DNA of 64,000 nucleotides from Rhodopseudomonas palustris (GCF_003031265.1 NZ_CP019966.1:1-64000), one strand, 5' to 3'. Counted from the stretch's first letter, positions 38,675 to 48,278 are shown. The notes: a model not told the origin generated them from the sequence alone. Made by a program: numbers and translations.

Positions 38675-38893
38675 ATGACAAACCCCGATCCGAAATCCGC
38701 CCCGACGGATGCCGCCCCGCCGCGCAAGGATCTCCCCGAAGCGGCCAAGCGTGCCCTCGCCGAAGCCGAAGCCCGCCGCGTCGAAGCCGCCAAGCACGCC
38801 GAAGCCCGCGCCAAGGAAGTCCAGGGCCCGAAGGGTCCCGAGCCGACCCGCTACGGCGACTGGGAAGTCAAAGGCATCGCATCGGACTTCTGA
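38675..38893 (+). CDS. SdhAF4-like small protein (DUF1674)
   Basis: A 72-residue charged protein with a helical Ala/Glu/Lys-rich middle and the C-terminal signature GPEPTRYGDWEVKGIASDF characteristic of DUF1674, the bacterial counterpart of succinate dehydrogenase assembly factor 4. Family members help flavinate SdhA. No sdh genes lie in this window. It is divergent from rsmB. Confidence 0.85.
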   Translation: MTNPDPKSAPTDAAPPRKDLPEAAKRALAEAEARRVEAAKHAEARAKEVQGPKGPEPTRYGDWEVKGIASDF

Positions 38894-38979
38894 GACTTTG
38901 GCGGGGCGCCAAGGCTCACCGCAACCGGTGATTGCGCGGAATTGTTGCGCCATCTTTCGACTCGGGTTATCATAGGAAT

Positions 38980-39552
38980 ATGTCCCCATATCCGAGAACG
39001 AACCCCGTCCGGATTTCGCGGCTGCCCTGGCGCAGCCGGCTGTGGCCGTGGGTGTTCGTGCTCGGTGTTGCGGCCGGCACCATGCTGCCTGCACGGCATT
39101 GGCTGCACCTGCCGTGGCTGCAGCCGCCGGCCTCGCAGGGGATCGATAACGACAGCGAGACGGTGTGGCGACGCGCCGGCAACCCGACCACTCGGCATCC
39201 GGTCGACGTGCTGTACACCATCGACGGCGACACCTTCGATGCGCGGGTGCATCTATGGCCGGGCACCGACCTGCGCACGCGGGTGCGGCTGCGCGGCATC
39301 GATGCGCCGGAACTGAAGGCGCAATGCGCCCGCGAATTGCGGATGGCCGAAGCCGCCGCCGAGGCGCTGCGCCGGCTGCTCGCCGAGGGCGAGGTCGCGA
39401 TCTACAACATCGGCCCCGACAAATATCAGGGCCGCGTCGTGGCGGACGTAGCGACCAAACGCACCGCCAGCGTGTCGAACGCATTGCTCGACGGCGGCTA
39501 TGCCCGCGCCTATGGCGGCGGACATCGCGATGGCTGGTGCGACGGACGCTAA
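38980..39552 (+). CDS. Membrane-anchored thermonuclease (SNase)-family protein
   Basis: A 190-residue protein with a single N-terminal membrane helix (LWPWVFVLGVAAGTMLPARH) and a staphylococcal-nuclease-like domain: VLYTIDGDTFDARVHLWPG, RVRLRGIDAPELKAQCARE, and DKYQGRVVADV. The Asp, Arg and Glu positions of the active site appear present. The ATG at 38980 follows ATAGGAAT. It would face the periplasm. The role is unknown. Confidence 0.88.
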   Translation: MSPYPRTNPVRISRLPWRSRLWPWVFVLGVAAGTMLPARHWLHLPWLQPPASQGIDNDSETVWRRAGNPTTRHPVDVLYTIDGDTFDARVHLWPGTDLRTRVRLRGIDAPELKAQCARELRMAEAAAEALRRLLAEGEVAIYNIGPDKYQGRVVADVATKRTASVSNALLDGGYARAYGGGHRDGWCDGR

Positions 39553-39555
39553 GGT

Positions 39556-40437
39556 TTAGGCGACTGCGCCAAGCTTGGGCGGTCCGGCGAGATCGAGGGC
39601 CGGATCGGCTTCGGCGGTCTGCGTCACCAGCGACGGCGCCGTTTCGGACTCATCAATCGGCGGCGCGAACGGGCCGTCACTCTCGACCGGCTTCGGTTTG
39701 TCGGCCCAATGCAGCGCGGTGTAGTCGAAGCCGTTGACGATGGTCGGCTTCACCACCTCGAAATACGGCGAGATATCGAAGTCGCGCGGCATGTACAGCG
39801 ACGAGTGCCGGATATGCAGGATCTCGCGCCGCGCCGCACGGCTGCCGGCCTTGGTGATCTTCGGCAGGATCGGATAGCGCACCGCCTCGAACGCCTGCGC
39901 GATCAGCGCCGAACAGATGATCTTGGTCGGGTCACCCGAACCGAGCGCAATCATGCGGCGGCGCCAGCGCTGCGGCAGCGGCAGCGGCACCAGATAGCGC
40001 ATCAGGTCGATGATGTTCTTGGTGTCGTAGCCGAAGCCGATGCGATTGATCGCGTAGCGACACACCGTGTGGCGGTCCTCGTAGGACAGGCCGACGGGGC
40101 GACACACCCGCGTGTGGTAGGCAAGGTGCCGCGACAGCGGCGACGAACTCACCCCTTCGCCGATATTGGCCTCGACCAGCACATGCGGCTCGCCGTCCGG
40201 TTCGGTCACGCCATCGATCGGCCCGACATAGAGCGCGGCGTGCGACCAGGTCGACTGCGTCAGATACTTGATGATGCCGGCGATCCGGCTGTTGCCCTCG
40301 ACCAGCAGGACATCGCCGGGCTCCATGATGGTACGCAGATGGTCGGGATCGCTCGGGGTGAACGGCTCATAGCCGGGCTCTTCCTTCTGCAAGTAGCTGG
40401 CGATCAACTTGCCGATGGTCTCGAGCACCACACCCAT
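39556..40437 (-). CDS. YiiX/permuted NlpC-P60-type hydrolase
   Basis: A 293-residue protein of the permuted papain-like amidase family. The putative catalytic His lies in STWSHAALYVGPI and the Cys in KIICSALIAQAFEAVRYP. Conserved blocks EPGDVLLVEGNSRIAGIIKY and NRIGFGYDTKNI fit the family. The C-terminal 50 residues are Pro/Ala/Glu-rich. No signal peptide is apparent. It is convergent with the nuclease gene, with 3 bases between. Confidence 0.82.
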   Translation of the reverse strand: MGVVLETIGKLIASYLQKEEPGYEPFTPSDPDHLRTIMEPGDVLLVEGNSRIAGIIKYLTQSTWSHAALYVGPIDGVTEPDGEPHVLVEANIGEGVSSSPLSRHLAYHTRVCRPVGLSYEDRHTVCRYAINRIGFGYDTKNIIDLMRYLVPLPLPQRWRRRMIALGSGDPTKIICSALIAQAFEAVRYPILPKITKAGSRAARREILHIRHSSLYMPRDFDISPYFEVVKPTIVNGFDYTALHWADKPKPVESDGPFAPPIDESETAPSLVTQTAEADPALDLAGPPKLGAVA

Positions 40438-40785
40438 TGCTGCGCTCCTGCGGGATCCCTACTGCGACATCGTCACATCGCGTTCGTGGACGATCGTCGA
40501 GCAAAGCCGTTGCAGTTTAGTTCATCTGGTTCCTGGCGCAGTTACGCATCGTTCACCACGAACGGTTGCCGGCCGGAGGCGATTCCGGCAAGTTGACGGG
40601 GTCGGCCGGGCAGTGCGGCACCGCCGAACCAGTCGGCGGACGACGCAAAACGCGACGGAGTTCAACACATTGGTCACAGTCGCGGGACGCCGCACCGTCG
40701 CCCCACCGGATAGTCGCCGCGCCGGCCGCCATTGGCCGCGTCGGTCGATCGCCCCGGCCGCCTCCAAGCTTTCGGAAACCATGCA
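40438..40785. other. Intergenic region, nothing recognised
   Basis: A 348-base gap between the divergent YiiX-like and amine oxidase genes. It must hold both promoters. Open frames on both strands are GC-rich and have no recognisable protein. No clear hairpin or operator was found. Confidence 0.5.
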
Positions 40786-42243
40786 ATGACGATTTCGCGA
40801 CGCAGCCTGCTCGAGGGCCTGCTCGGCGCCACTGCCGGCCTTGCGTTGCTGCCGGCATTAGCAAGCCGAGCGAACGCCGCTCTGCCGCGCGAGGCGGAGG
40901 TGGTGGTGGTCGGCGCCGGCGCCGCCGGAATCGCGGCGGCGCGGCGGATCGTGGCGGCCGGCCGCAAGGTGATCGTGGTCGAGGCCGCCTCGGAGATCGG
41001 CGGCCGCTGCGTCACCGATACCACCAGCTTCGCAGCGCCGTTCGACCGCGGCGCGCGCTGGCTGCACAGCCCCGACAGCAACCCGCTGGTCCGGCTGGCG
41101 CGCAGCTCCGGCTTTGCGGTGACGCCGGTCGCCCCCGGCCAAAAGGTCAGGATCGGACGCCGCAACGCCCGTTCGCGCGAGACCGAGGATTTTCTCGCCG
41201 CCTACGTCCGTGCCACCCGCGCCATCAGCGACGCCTCACGCGGCAAGGCCGATATTTCCTGCGCCGCCGCGCTGCCGAACGATCTCGGCGATTGGGCGGC
41301 GACGATCGAATATGTGCTGGGCCCTGCGACCACCAGCAAGGACCTGCGCGCGCTGTCGGCGATGGATGCCGCGCGGACGCTGGACCGCACCGCGCTGCTC
41401 GGCTGCCCGCAGGGCGTCGGCAGTCTGCTGACTCAGCTCGCGTCCTCGCTGCCGATTGCGCTGTCGACGCCGGTCAAACGGATCGTGTGGAGCGGGCGCG
41501 ACCTCGCGGTCGAAACCGCGGCCGGCCGGATCGGCGCGCGCGCCATCATCGTCACCGCATCAACCAACGTGCTGACCTCGGGCAATCTGGCGTTCTCCCC
41601 CGAACTGCCGAAACGCCAGCTCGACGCCGCAGCGCGGCTGAGCCTTGGCAGCGCCGACCGCATCGCGCTGCAGTTCAAGGGCAATCCGCTCGGGCTGTCG
41701 CGCGACGAGACCATCATCGAACGCGCCGACGACATCCGCACCGCGACGCTGATGGGCAATATCGGCGGGACCTCGCTGTGCACGGTCGACGTCGCCGGCT
41801 CGTTCGGGCGCCAGCTCGCCGCGCAGGGCGAAGCCGCGATGCAGGATTTCGCGATCGAATGGCTCGGCAAGCTGTTCGGTAGCGACATCGCGGGCGCCGT
41901 CGAGCGCAAGGCGGTGACGCGCTGGAACGAGATGCCCTACGTGCTGGGCGCGATGTCGGCGGCGGAGCCCGGCGGCCAGCCGTCGCGCAAGGTGCTGGGC
42001 GAGCCGCTCGGCAATCTGTTCTTTGCCGGTGAAGCGACCCACGAAACGCTGTTCGGCACGGTGCAGGGCGCCTGGGAATCCGGCGAGCGCGCCGCCGACG
42101 CTGCGCTGAAAAAGATCGGCGCCGTCAAGGAGCCCGCGCCGGAGAAGCCCGCACGCAAACAGAAGCCGCGGCGCGAACCGCAGCGTCAGCGCGAGCAGCG
42201 CCCGCCCGCCACCGCGAGCGGCACGCCGTCGTGGTGGCGCTGA
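40786..42243 (+). CDS. Flavin-containing amine oxidase, Tat-type signal
   Basis: A 485-residue FAD oxidoreductase. The N-terminus has a twin-arginine-type signal (MTISRRSLLEGLLGATAGLA), followed by the FAD motif VVVVGAGAAGIAAARRIVAA and VVEAASEIGGRCVT. The C-terminal block NLFFAGEATHETLFGTVQGA is typical of amine oxidases. The last 40 residues are Lys/Arg/Pro/Gln-rich. Export to the periplasm is inferred. The substrate is unknown. Confidence 0.9.
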   Translation: MTISRRSLLEGLLGATAGLALLPALASRANAALPREAEVVVVGAGAAGIAAARRIVAAGRKVIVVEAASEIGGRCVTDTTSFAAPFDRGARWLHSPDSNPLVRLARSSGFAVTPVAPGQKVRIGRRNARSRETEDFLAAYVRATRAISDASRGKADISCAAALPNDLGDWAATIEYVLGPATTSKDLRALSAMDAARTLDRTALLGCPQGVGSLLTQLASSLPIALSTPVKRIVWSGRDLAVETAAGRIGARAIIVTASTNVLTSGNLAFSPELPKRQLDAAARLSLGSADRIALQFKGNPLGLSRDETIIERADDIRTATLMGNIGGTSLCTVDVAGSFGRQLAAQGEAAMQDFAIEWLGKLFGSDIAGAVERKAVTRWNEMPYVLGAMSAAEPGGQPSRKVLGEPLGNLFFAGEATHETLFGTVQGAWESGERAADAALKKIGAVKEPAPEKPARKQKPRREPQRQREQRPPATASGTPSWWR

Positions 42244-42249
42244 GCGGCC

Positions 42250-44661
42250 TCAGCCGCGCAGGCTGCCGCCGGTCTTCTTGGTGACTTCCGCCACGATCTT
42301 GGCCGCGACCGCCTCGATCTCCTGATCGGTCATGGTCTTGTCGCGCGGCTGCAGCGTCACGGCGATCGCCACCGACTTCTTGTCGGGATCGATGCCCTTG
42401 CCTTCATAGACGTCGAACACGCTGACCGAAGTGATCAGCTTCTTATCGACGCCCTGCGCGGCGCGGACGATATCGGCAACCGCGACCTTGCGATCGACGA
42501 TGAAGGCGAAGTCGCGCGACACCGGGTGGAACGCAGACAATTCCAGCGCCGGCTTGGCGCGGGTCGGCCGCTGCTTCGGATCGGGGATCTTCTCCAGAAT
42601 CACCTCGAACGCCACCAGCGGGCCATCGGCTCCGAGCTGTTCGAGCACCCGCGGATGCAGCTCACCGAAATAGCCGAGCACGTTCTGCGGCCCGATCTGG
42701 ATCGCGCCGGAGCGGCCCGGATGCAGCCAGGCCGGCAGCTTATTGGTGGCGATCTGCAGACCCGCCATCGGCGCACCGGCCGCAGCCAGCACCGCGAACG
42801 CATCGGCCTTGGCATCGAGCGCGGTCGCCTGCGCCGAGCCCGACCAATGCCGGCCGAGGCCGGCGGAGGACGCAACGCCATGGCGGACGCCGCTCGCAGC
42901 CATGAACTGATCCTGCGGCCGGTCGCCCTTGAACACCTGCCCGACTTCGAACAGCGCCAGATCGGCCGAACCGCGATCGGCGTTGGCCTGGGCGGCTGCG
43001 ATCAGGCCGGGCAACAGGCTCGGCCGCATGTCGGACAGATCGGAGGCGATCGGATTGGCCAGCGCCAGCTCTGGCTGGCCGCCACCGAAAGCTTCGGCGA
43101 ACGGCTTGGAGATGAACGACCAGGTCACCGCCTCGGTCAGGCCGCGCGCCGCCAGCGCGCGCTTGGCACGGTGGGTGCGGTTCTGGATCTGGGTGAGCAC
43201 CGGCTTGCGCGGGGCATCGCCGCGCTCGAACGGCGTCAGCGGCACCTTGTCGACGCCGACGATCCGAACGATTTCCTCGACGATATCGGCTTTGCCGTGG
43301 ACGTCGCTGCGCCACGACGGCACCGCGACCTTCACCACCGGCGCCTGACCGACGACGGTGAAGCCGAGATGATTGAGGATGCGGCGGATCTCGGTGAGCG
43401 ACACTTCGATGCCGGCCAGCCGCTTCACCTCGGCGAGCGGGAAGTCGATGATCTTGTCGTCGGCGAACGGATTGCCGACCACCACCACGTCCGACGGCGT
43501 GCCGCCGCAGAACTCCATCACCAGCTTGGTGGCGAGTTCGAGCCCGGGCAGCATGAAGGCCGGATCGACGCCGCGCTCGAAGCGGTAGCGCGCATCGGTG
43601 TTGATGCCGAGCTTGCGGCCAGACTGGGCGATGTTGATCTCGTTCCACAACGCCGATTCGATCAGCACGTCGGTGGTCTCGGCCGAACAGCCGGACACTT
43701 CACCGCCCATGATGCCGGCGAGCGATTCGACGCCGTGGTCGTCGGCGATGACGCAGACCGACGAATCGAGCGTGTAGGTGCGGCCGTCGAGCGCCAGCAG
43801 CGTCTCGCCGTCCTTGGCGCGGCGCACCACCAGATTGCCCTTCACCTTGGCGGCGTCGAACACGTGCAGCGGGCGCGAGCGATCGAACGTCAGGTAGTTG
43901 GTGATGTCGACCAGCGCGTTGATCGGGCGCAGCCCGATCGCGGTCAGGCGCTTCTGCAGCCATTCCGGCGACGGGCCGTTCTTGACGCCCTTCACCAACC
44001 GCAGCGCGAAGCCGGGGCACAGCTTGCTGTCTTCGACCGTGACGCTGACCGGGCACGGGAATTCGCCCTTGATCTGCTTGATGCCCGGGTCTTTGAACTT
44101 GCCCATGTCGGCGGCGGCGAGATCGCGCGCGATGCCATGCACGCCGGCGCAGTCCTGCCGGTTCGGCGTCAGGTTGATGTCGAGCACCGGATCGCCGAGC
44201 CCGGCCCAGGCGGCATAGGGCGTTCCGACCGGCGCATCGGCCGGCAGCTCGATGATGCCGTCGTGATCTTCGGAAATTTCCAGCTCGGCCGCGGAGCACA
44301 GCATGCCGCGGCTTTCGACGCCGCGAATATTGCCGATGCCGAGCGTGAAGTCCTTGGCCGGAATATAGGTGCCGGGCGGCGCGAACACGGTGACGAGGCC
44401 GGCGCGCGCATTCGGCGCGCCGCATACCACCTGCACGGGCGCGCCGCCGTCACCGACGTCCACCGTGCAGACCTGCAGCTTGTCGGCGTTGGGGTGCTTG
44501 GCGGCGGTCAGCACCTTGGCGATGATGAACGGCGCCAGCACCTTCGCCTTGTCCTCGATGCCCTCGACCTCAAGCCCGATCATGGTGAGCTTGTCGGCGA
44601 GCTTTTCCAGCGGCTCGTCGGTGTCGAGATGATCTTTCAGCCAGGAGAGCGTGAGTTTCAT
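42250..44661 (-). CDS. pheT: Phenylalanyl-tRNA synthetase beta subunit
   Basis: The 803-residue beta subunit of the alpha2-beta2 enzyme charging tRNA-Phe. It has the N-terminal tRNA-binding OB domain ([20 protein letters not shown]), B3/B4 and B5 core domains, and the C-terminal anticodon-binding FDX-ACB domain ([20 protein letters not shown]). It is full length. It is separated from pheS by a DUF559 nuclease gene and repeats, although pheS and pheT usually sit together. Confidence 0.97.
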   Translation of the reverse strand: MKLTLSWLKDHLDTDEPLEKLADKLTMIGLEVEGIEDKAKVLAPFIIAKVLTAAKHPNADKLQVCTVDVGDGGAPVQVVCGAPNARAGLVTVFAPPGTYIPAKDFTLGIGNIRGVESRGMLCSAAELEISEDHDGIIELPADAPVGTPYAAWAGLGDPVLDINLTPNRQDCAGVHGIARDLAAADMGKFKDPGIKQIKGEFPCPVSVTVEDSKLCPGFALRLVKGVKNGPSPEWLQKRLTAIGLRPINALVDITNYLTFDRSRPLHVFDAAKVKGNLVVRRAKDGETLLALDGRTYTLDSSVCVIADDHGVESLAGIMGGEVSGCSAETTDVLIESALWNEINIAQSGRKLGINTDARYRFERGVDPAFMLPGLELATKLVMEFCGGTPSDVVVVGNPFADDKIIDFPLAEVKRLAGIEVSLTEIRRILNHLGFTVVGQAPVVKVAVPSWRSDVHGKADIVEEIVRIVGVDKVPLTPFERGDAPRKPVLTQIQNRTHRAKRALAARGLTEAVTWSFISKPFAEAFGGGQPELALANPIASDLSDMRPSLLPGLIAAAQANADRGSADLALFEVGQVFKGDRPQDQFMAASGVRHGVASSAGLGRHWSGSAQATALDAKADAFAVLAAAGAPMAGLQIATNKLPAWLHPGRSGAIQIGPQNVLGYFGELHPRVLEQLGADGPLVAFEVILEKIPDPKQRPTRAKPALELSAFHPVSRDFAFIVDRKVAVADIVRAAQGVDKKLITSVSVFDVYEGKGIDPDKKSVAIAVTLQPRDKTMTDQEIEAVAAKIVAEVTKKTGGSLRG

Positions 44662-44726
44662 CGGTTGTTACTTCCGTCTGGCCGCGCAGTGGGCGCGTCG
44701 TACTGAATGCTCAAGGTCGTGCCCGC

Positions 44727-44778
44727 GTCGCCCTCACCCCAGCCCTCTCCCGCAAGCGGGAGAGGGAGCAGGCCGTGC
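44727..44778. repeat. REP-like element, family C, copy 1
   Basis: Core hairpin CCCTCTCCCGC-aa-GCGGGAGAGGG at 44743-44766, preceded by ccctcacccca. It lies in the gap after the DUF559 gene and before the pheT start. Copy 2 faces it in opposite orientation, forming a BIME-like pair. Confidence 0.88.
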
Positions 44779-44805
44779 CGAATGGAGAGGCTGCGGGCCA
44801 TGTCG

Positions 44806-45297
44806 TTAGTCCGAATCGTCCGATGACGGGCGCTGCGTTGCTTCGTTTTGTTTAGGCCGCAGCTTCCCCGCACGCTCGGCGCGCTCCCTCTCCCGCTTGC
44901 GGGAGAGGGTTGGGGTGAGGGCTCTTGCGGCGAGCTCGGACGCGATGCTCTGCAGCACCCCGTCGCGATTGCTCATCACCTCGGCATTGCTGAAGCGGAT
45001 CACTCGAAACCCGCGCGCCTCGATCGCCGCCGTGCGGGCCGCATCAGCGCGCTCAGCGTCATCAGCAAAATGCTGACCGCCGTCGAGTTCGACCACCAGT
45101 TTTTTCGCGTGGCAGGCGAAGTCGGCGATGTACGGCCCGATCGGCACCTGACGCTTGAACGAAGCCCCGTCGAGCTGCTTGTCGCGCAGCGCCGACCACA
45201 TCAGCCGCTCGGCATCGGTGGATTTTTTGCGCAGCTCGCGCGCGTGGCGGCGCTGGCCGGGGGAGACGCTCCAGCTCGGCTGCTTCGGATCGTCCAT
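44806..45297 (-). CDS. DUF559 (Vsr-like) endonuclease-domain protein
   Basis: A 163-residue protein with the DUF559 nuclease core: RRHARELRKKSTDAERLMWS, PIGPYIADFACHAKKLVVEL, DGGQHFADDAER, and GFRVIRFSNAEVM, which fit the PD-(D/E)XK-like fold of Vsr endonucleases. The start ATG at 45297 is inside the frame; upstream codons are translated repeat. The C-terminus (ALTPTLSRKRERERAERAG) is also encoded by a repeat copy, so the natural end has been remodelled. It interrupts pheS-pheT. The activity and role are unknown. Confidence 0.85.
   Translation of the reverse strand: MDDPKQPSWSVSPGQRRHARELRKKSTDAERLMWSALRDKQLDGASFKRQVPIGPYIADFACHAKKLVVELDGGQHFADDAERADAARTAAIEARGFRVIRFSNAEVMSNRDGVLQSIASELAARALTPTLSRKRERERAERAGKLRPKQNEATQRPSSDDSD
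44886..44922. repeat. REP-like element, family C, copy 2
   Basis: Core CCCTCTCCCGC-tt-GCGGGAGAGGG (44886-44909) followed by ttggggtgagggc, inverted relative to copy 1. It lies inside the 3' end of the DUF559 gene and encodes its last part (LTPTLSRKRERE). Confidence 0.88.
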
Positions 45298-45313
45298 CGC
45301 AAGCTCCGTGCCC

Positions 45314-45366
45314 GTGTCGCCCTCACCCCAACCCTCTCCCGCAAGCGGGAGAGGGAGTTCGCCGTG
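45314..45366. repeat. REP-like element, family C, copy 3
   Basis: Core CCCTCTCCCGC-aa-GCGGGAGAGGG at 45332-45355, preceded by gtgtcgccctcaccccaa, the same orientation as copy 1. It lies just upstream of the DUF559 start. Confidence 0.88.
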
Positions 45367-45460
45367 CCGGGTTGCGAGGGCTTCAATCATTTCAACAACA
45401 GATCGTTTTCAACTATCAGCGTCCGAGTTCAGCCGCGTAGCTCCCAAAGGCCGCGGCCTG

Positions 45461-45500
45461 CCCCCTCTCCCGCTTGCGGGAGAGGGCTGGGGTGAGGGCA
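45461..45500. repeat. REP-like element, family C, copy 4
   Basis: Core CCCTCTCCCGC-tt-GCGGGAGAGGG at 45463-45486, followed by ctggggtgagggc, inverted relative to copy 3. It lies just after the pheS end. Copies 3 and 4 form a pair like copies 1 and 2. Confidence 0.88.
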
Positions 45501-45534
45501 CTTGCGCCGAGCACGGCGCTCGCGCACGTCCAAC

Positions 45535-46617
45535 TCACGAACTCAATCCCCCCGCCAGCGTCGGGATGTCGAGCGGCTTGAAGCCGTAGTGATTGAGCCA
45601 GCGCACGTCGGCTTCGAACAGCTGCCGCAGGTCGCTCATGCCGTATTTCAGCATCGCGATGCGATCGATGCCCATGCCCCAGGCAAAGCCTTGATACTCG
45701 TCCGGATCGAGGCCGCAGGCGGTCAGCACGTTCGGGTGCACCATGCCGCAGCCGAGAATCTCCAGCCAGTCTTCGCCTTCGCCGAACCGGATCTCGTCCT
45801 TGCCGCGGCGGCACTGGATATCGACTTCCAGCGACGGCTCGGTGAACGGGAAGAACGACGGCCGGAACCGCATATTGACGTTGTCGACCTCGAAGAACGC
45901 CTTGCAGAACTCGTGCAGGATCCACTTCAGGTGGCCGAGATGGCTGCCCTTGTCGATCACCAGGCCTTCGACCTGATGGAACATCGGCGTGTGGGTCTGG
46001 TCCGAGTCGCTGCGATAGGTGCGGCCGGGACAAATCACCCGGATCGGCGGCCGCTGCGACAGCATGGTCCGGACCTGCACCGGCGAGGTGTGGGTGCGGA
46101 GCAAGAGGCGCGAGCCGTCTTCCTTCGGGTTGAAATAGAAGGTGTCGTGCATCTCCCGGGCCGGATGGCCTTCGGGGAAGTTCAGCTTGGTGAAGTTGTA
46201 GTCGTCGGTCTCGATGTCCGGACCTTCGGCGATCGAGAAGCCCATGTCGGCGAAGATTGCGGTGAGCTCATCCCACACCTGGCTGAGCGGATGCAGCCGG
46301 CCCTGCTCGGCGGCGGGCTCGCGCATCGGCAAGGTGACGTCGATGGTTTCGGCGGCCAGCTTGGCGTCGAGCGCGGCGGCCTTCAGCACGTCGCGGCGGG
46401 CGGTCAGCGCCTCGGTCACCGCTTCCTTGGCGCGATTGATCGCCGCGCCCTCGGTCTTGCGCTGCTCGGGGTCCATCTTGCCGAGCGTGGCGAGCAGCGC
46501 CGAGATCGAGCCCTTCTTGCCGAGCGCTCCGACACGGACCGCTTCGAGCGCGGCCTCGTCTGAAGCCGCCGCGATATCGGCGAGGATTTGGGATTGCAGG
46601 TTTTCGAGATTGGACAT
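45535..46617 (-). CDS. pheS: Phenylalanyl-tRNA synthetase alpha subunit
   Basis: The 360-residue catalytic alpha subunit. It has the N-terminal coiled coil ([20 protein letters not shown]), class II motif 2 ([20 protein letters not shown]) and motif 3 ([18 protein letters not shown]), and the phenylalanine-binding [20 protein letters not shown]. It lies downstream of rplT with a palindromic repeat between, and upstream of DUF559 and pheT. Confidence 0.97.
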   Translation of the reverse strand: MSNLENLQSQILADIAAASDEAALEAVRVGALGKKGSISALLATLGKMDPEQRKTEGAAINRAKEAVTEALTARRDVLKAAALDAKLAAETIDVTLPMREPAAEQGRLHPLSQVWDELTAIFADMGFSIAEGPDIETDDYNFTKLNFPEGHPAREMHDTFYFNPKEDGSRLLLRTHTSPVQVRTMLSQRPPIRVICPGRTYRSDSDQTHTPMFHQVEGLVIDKGSHLGHLKWILHEFCKAFFEVDNVNMRFRPSFFPFTEPSLEVDIQCRRGKDEIRFGEGEDWLEILGCGMVHPNVLTACGLDPDEYQGFAWGMGIDRIAMLKYGMSDLRQLFEADVRWLNHYGFKPLDIPTLAGGLSS

Positions 46618-46639
46618 GAGCCGCCGTTCCCCTCAAGAA

Positions 46640-46712
46640 GTCATGCCCGGGCTTGACCCGGGCATCCATCGCTTCTCGAAAGATGGATCGCCGGGTCAAG
46701 CCCGGCGATGAC
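46640..46712. repeat. Palindromic repeat, family A-like
   Basis: The left unit gtcatgcccgggcttgaccc and the right unit gccgggtcaagcccggcgat are inverted, with complementary gatccat/atggatc inner parts. It lies between pheS and rplT and is related to the elements at 3508-3648 and 7553-7642. Confidence 0.85.
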
Positions 46713-46760
46713 GGTCAACCCGTTGAACGTCGGGGCCGCCGATGCGGCCTCGAATGAACC

Positions 46761-47120
46761 TCAGGCTGCGAGCGCAGCCTTGGCCTTCTCGGCGATCGCC
46801 TGGAACGCCGCCGGCTCGTTGATCGCGAGATCCGACAGCACCTTGCGGTCGACGACGATGCCGGACTTCGACAGGCCGTTGATGAACACGCTGTAGGTCA
46901 TGCCGAACGGACGCACCGCGGCATTGAGGCGCTGGATCCACAGCGCGCGGAACGTCCGCTTCTTGCGCTTGCGATCCCGGAACGCGTACTGGCCGGCCTT
47001 GTCGACCGCAGCCTTGGCGGTGCGGATCGTATTCTTCCGACGACCGCGATAACCCTTGGCGAGCTTGTAGACCTTCTTATGCTTGGCGTGAGCCGTCACA
47101 CCGCGTTTAACGCGAGCCAT
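46761..47120 (-). CDS. rplT: 50S ribosomal protein L20
   Basis: The 119-residue L20 protein: [40 protein letters not shown], and [20 protein letters not shown] are characteristic. L20 is needed early in large-subunit assembly, and in many bacteria it represses its own operon. It lies 83 bases downstream of rpmI, same strand. Confidence 0.98.
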   Translation of the reverse strand: MARVKRGVTAHAKHKKVYKLAKGYRGRRKNTIRTAKAAVDKAGQYAFRDRKRKKRTFRALWIQRLNAAVRPFGMTYSVFINGLSKSGIVVDRKVLSDLAINEPAAFQAIAEKAKAALAA

Positions 47121-47203
47121 GACTGATCTCCTTCATCTGAATTTGGTTTGGACGGCCGCGATGCGGCCCGATGAGGCTGCCGCGCAAGGCGCGGCGTGAA
47201 CGG

Positions 47204-47404
47204 TCAGGCGTTCGGCAAGAAATACTTCTTGATGTTGTCGCCGTCGGTTTTGAAGATCGCGCGGGTGCCGCGAAGCTGACGGATCTGCTTCTTGGTACGC
47301 TTGATCATGCCGTGGCGCTTGCCACGCTGGGCGGACATCACCTTGCCGGTGGCGGTCACTTTGAAGCGCTTTTTGGCGCCCGATTTGGTCTTCAACTTGG
47401 GCAT
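47204..47404 (-). CDS. rpmI: 50S ribosomal protein L35
   Basis: The 66-residue L35: [20 protein letters not shown], then [20 protein letters not shown]. The start ATG at 47404 follows AAAGGAGAGCCAA. A longer frame extends upstream without family similarity. It stands between infC and rplT in the usual order infC-rpmI-rplT. Confidence 0.97.
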   Translation of the reverse strand: MPKLKTKSGAKKRFKVTATGKVMSAQRGKRHGMIKRTKKQIRQLRGTRAIFKTDGDNIKKYFLPNA

Positions 47405-47430
47405 TTGGCTCTCCTTTGCCACGCGCGAAA

Positions 47431-47447
47431 AGCGCCCCGGGGGCGCT
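47431..47447 (-). promoter_or_regulatory. Hairpin upstream of rpmI ribosome-binding site
   Basis: AGCGCCC-CGG-GGGCGCT on the minus strand followed by TTTC, about 25 bases before the rpmI start. It may be a leader hairpin for rpmI-rplT, where L20 autoregulation operates in other bacteria, or a weak terminator. The class is not resolved. Confidence 0.45.
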
Positions 47448-47675
47448 CTGCGGCGGCGGACATGCTCGTTAGAGCGTTGAAATTGCACGACCATTCTCAA
47501 GATCGAGGCAGGTCGGCAGGGCCATCGCCACGGCAGCCCTTGATCAGCCGGGCGATGAAGGCTGCGCTTATGGCAGAGCGGAGGCCGGTTGGCAACGTGT
47601 AAGGCGGAAGATCGAGCACCGCCGACGCGTCCTGCCAAACGACGGGTGAACGCCACGGCAAAGAAAGCGGCAAAG

Positions 47676-47704
47676 AAAAAGGCCCGTCAGATCGCTGGCG
47701 GGCC
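47676..47704 (-). terminator. Intrinsic terminator of infC
   Basis: On the minus strand: GGCCCGCCAG-CGAT-CTGACGGGCC (one G-T wobble), then TTTTTC. It begins about 35 bases after the infC stop. It is a clear intrinsic terminator for the infC transcript. Confidence 0.85.
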
Positions 47705-47738
47705 TTGTTCGTTCTGAAATCGAAAACCCGGATCCGCG

Positions 47739-48278
47739 TCAGCGCGGCGCCAGCACCATCACGACCTGACGGCCTTCGAAGCGGGGGTCCTGCTCGACCT
47801 TGGCGATTTCAGCGACGTCGTTCTTCACCTTTTCGAGCAGCTTGGTGCCGATCTCCTGGTGAGCCATTTCGCGTCCCCGATAGCGCAAGGTGATCTTGAC
47901 CTTGTCGCCTTCCTCGAAGAAGCGCAGCATCGCCTTCATCTTCACGTTGTAATCGTGGTCGTCGATCATCGGGCGGAGCTTGATCTCCTTGATCTCGACG
48001 ATCTTTTGCTTCTTGCGCGCCTCGGCGGCCTTCTTCTGCGCCGAATACTTGTACTTGCCGTAGTCCATGATCTTACAGACCGGCGGCGACGAGGTCGGCG
48101 AAATCTCGACCAGATCCATGCCTGCGTCCATTGCCATTTTGATCGCGACAATGGTCTCGACCTTGCCCTGGTTCACACCGGTCTGGTCGATCAGCTGGAT
48201 CTCGAAATTGCGGATTTCATCGTTGGTGCGCGGCCCGTCCTTGGCTACGGGGGGCGGCGCTCTGTTGGGACGGCGAAT
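47739..48278 (-). CDS. infC: Translation initiation factor IF-3
   Basis: IF-3 prevents subunit re-association and checks the start codon. With the ATT start at 48278 the protein has 179 residues and begins (M)[20 protein letters not shown], then [20 protein letters not shown], the conserved N-domain; the C-domain includes KIKLRP-like and [23 protein letters not shown] lies five to eight bases upstream of the ATT. A GTG at 48176 would lose the first 34 conserved residues. A non-standard start is the known basis of infC autoregulation. Confidence 0.93.
   Translation of the reverse strand: MRRPNRAPPPVAKDGPRTNDEIRNFEIQLIDQTGVNQGKVETIVAIKMAMDAGMDLVEISPTSSPPVCKIMDYGKYKYSAQKKAAEARKKQKIVEIKEIKLRPMIDDHDYNVKMKAMLRFFEEGDKVKITLRYRGREMAHQEIGTKLLEKVKNDVAEIAKVEQDPRFEGRQVVMVLAPR

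Larger units (their letters stand above)
47405..47738. other. Intergenic region between infC and rpmI
   Basis: A 334-base gap inside the usual infC-rpmI-rplT operon. It contains the infC terminator (47676-47704) and a hairpin close to rpmI (47431-47447), listed separately. The rest shows no gene. The terminator implies that rpmI-rplT needs its own promoter here or read-through. Confidence 0.6.

Noticed and set aside
40553..40864. Small open frame between YiiX-like and amine oxidase genes
   Set aside because: Overlaps the amine oxidase start antisense and is Arg/Ala/Gly-rich without similarity.
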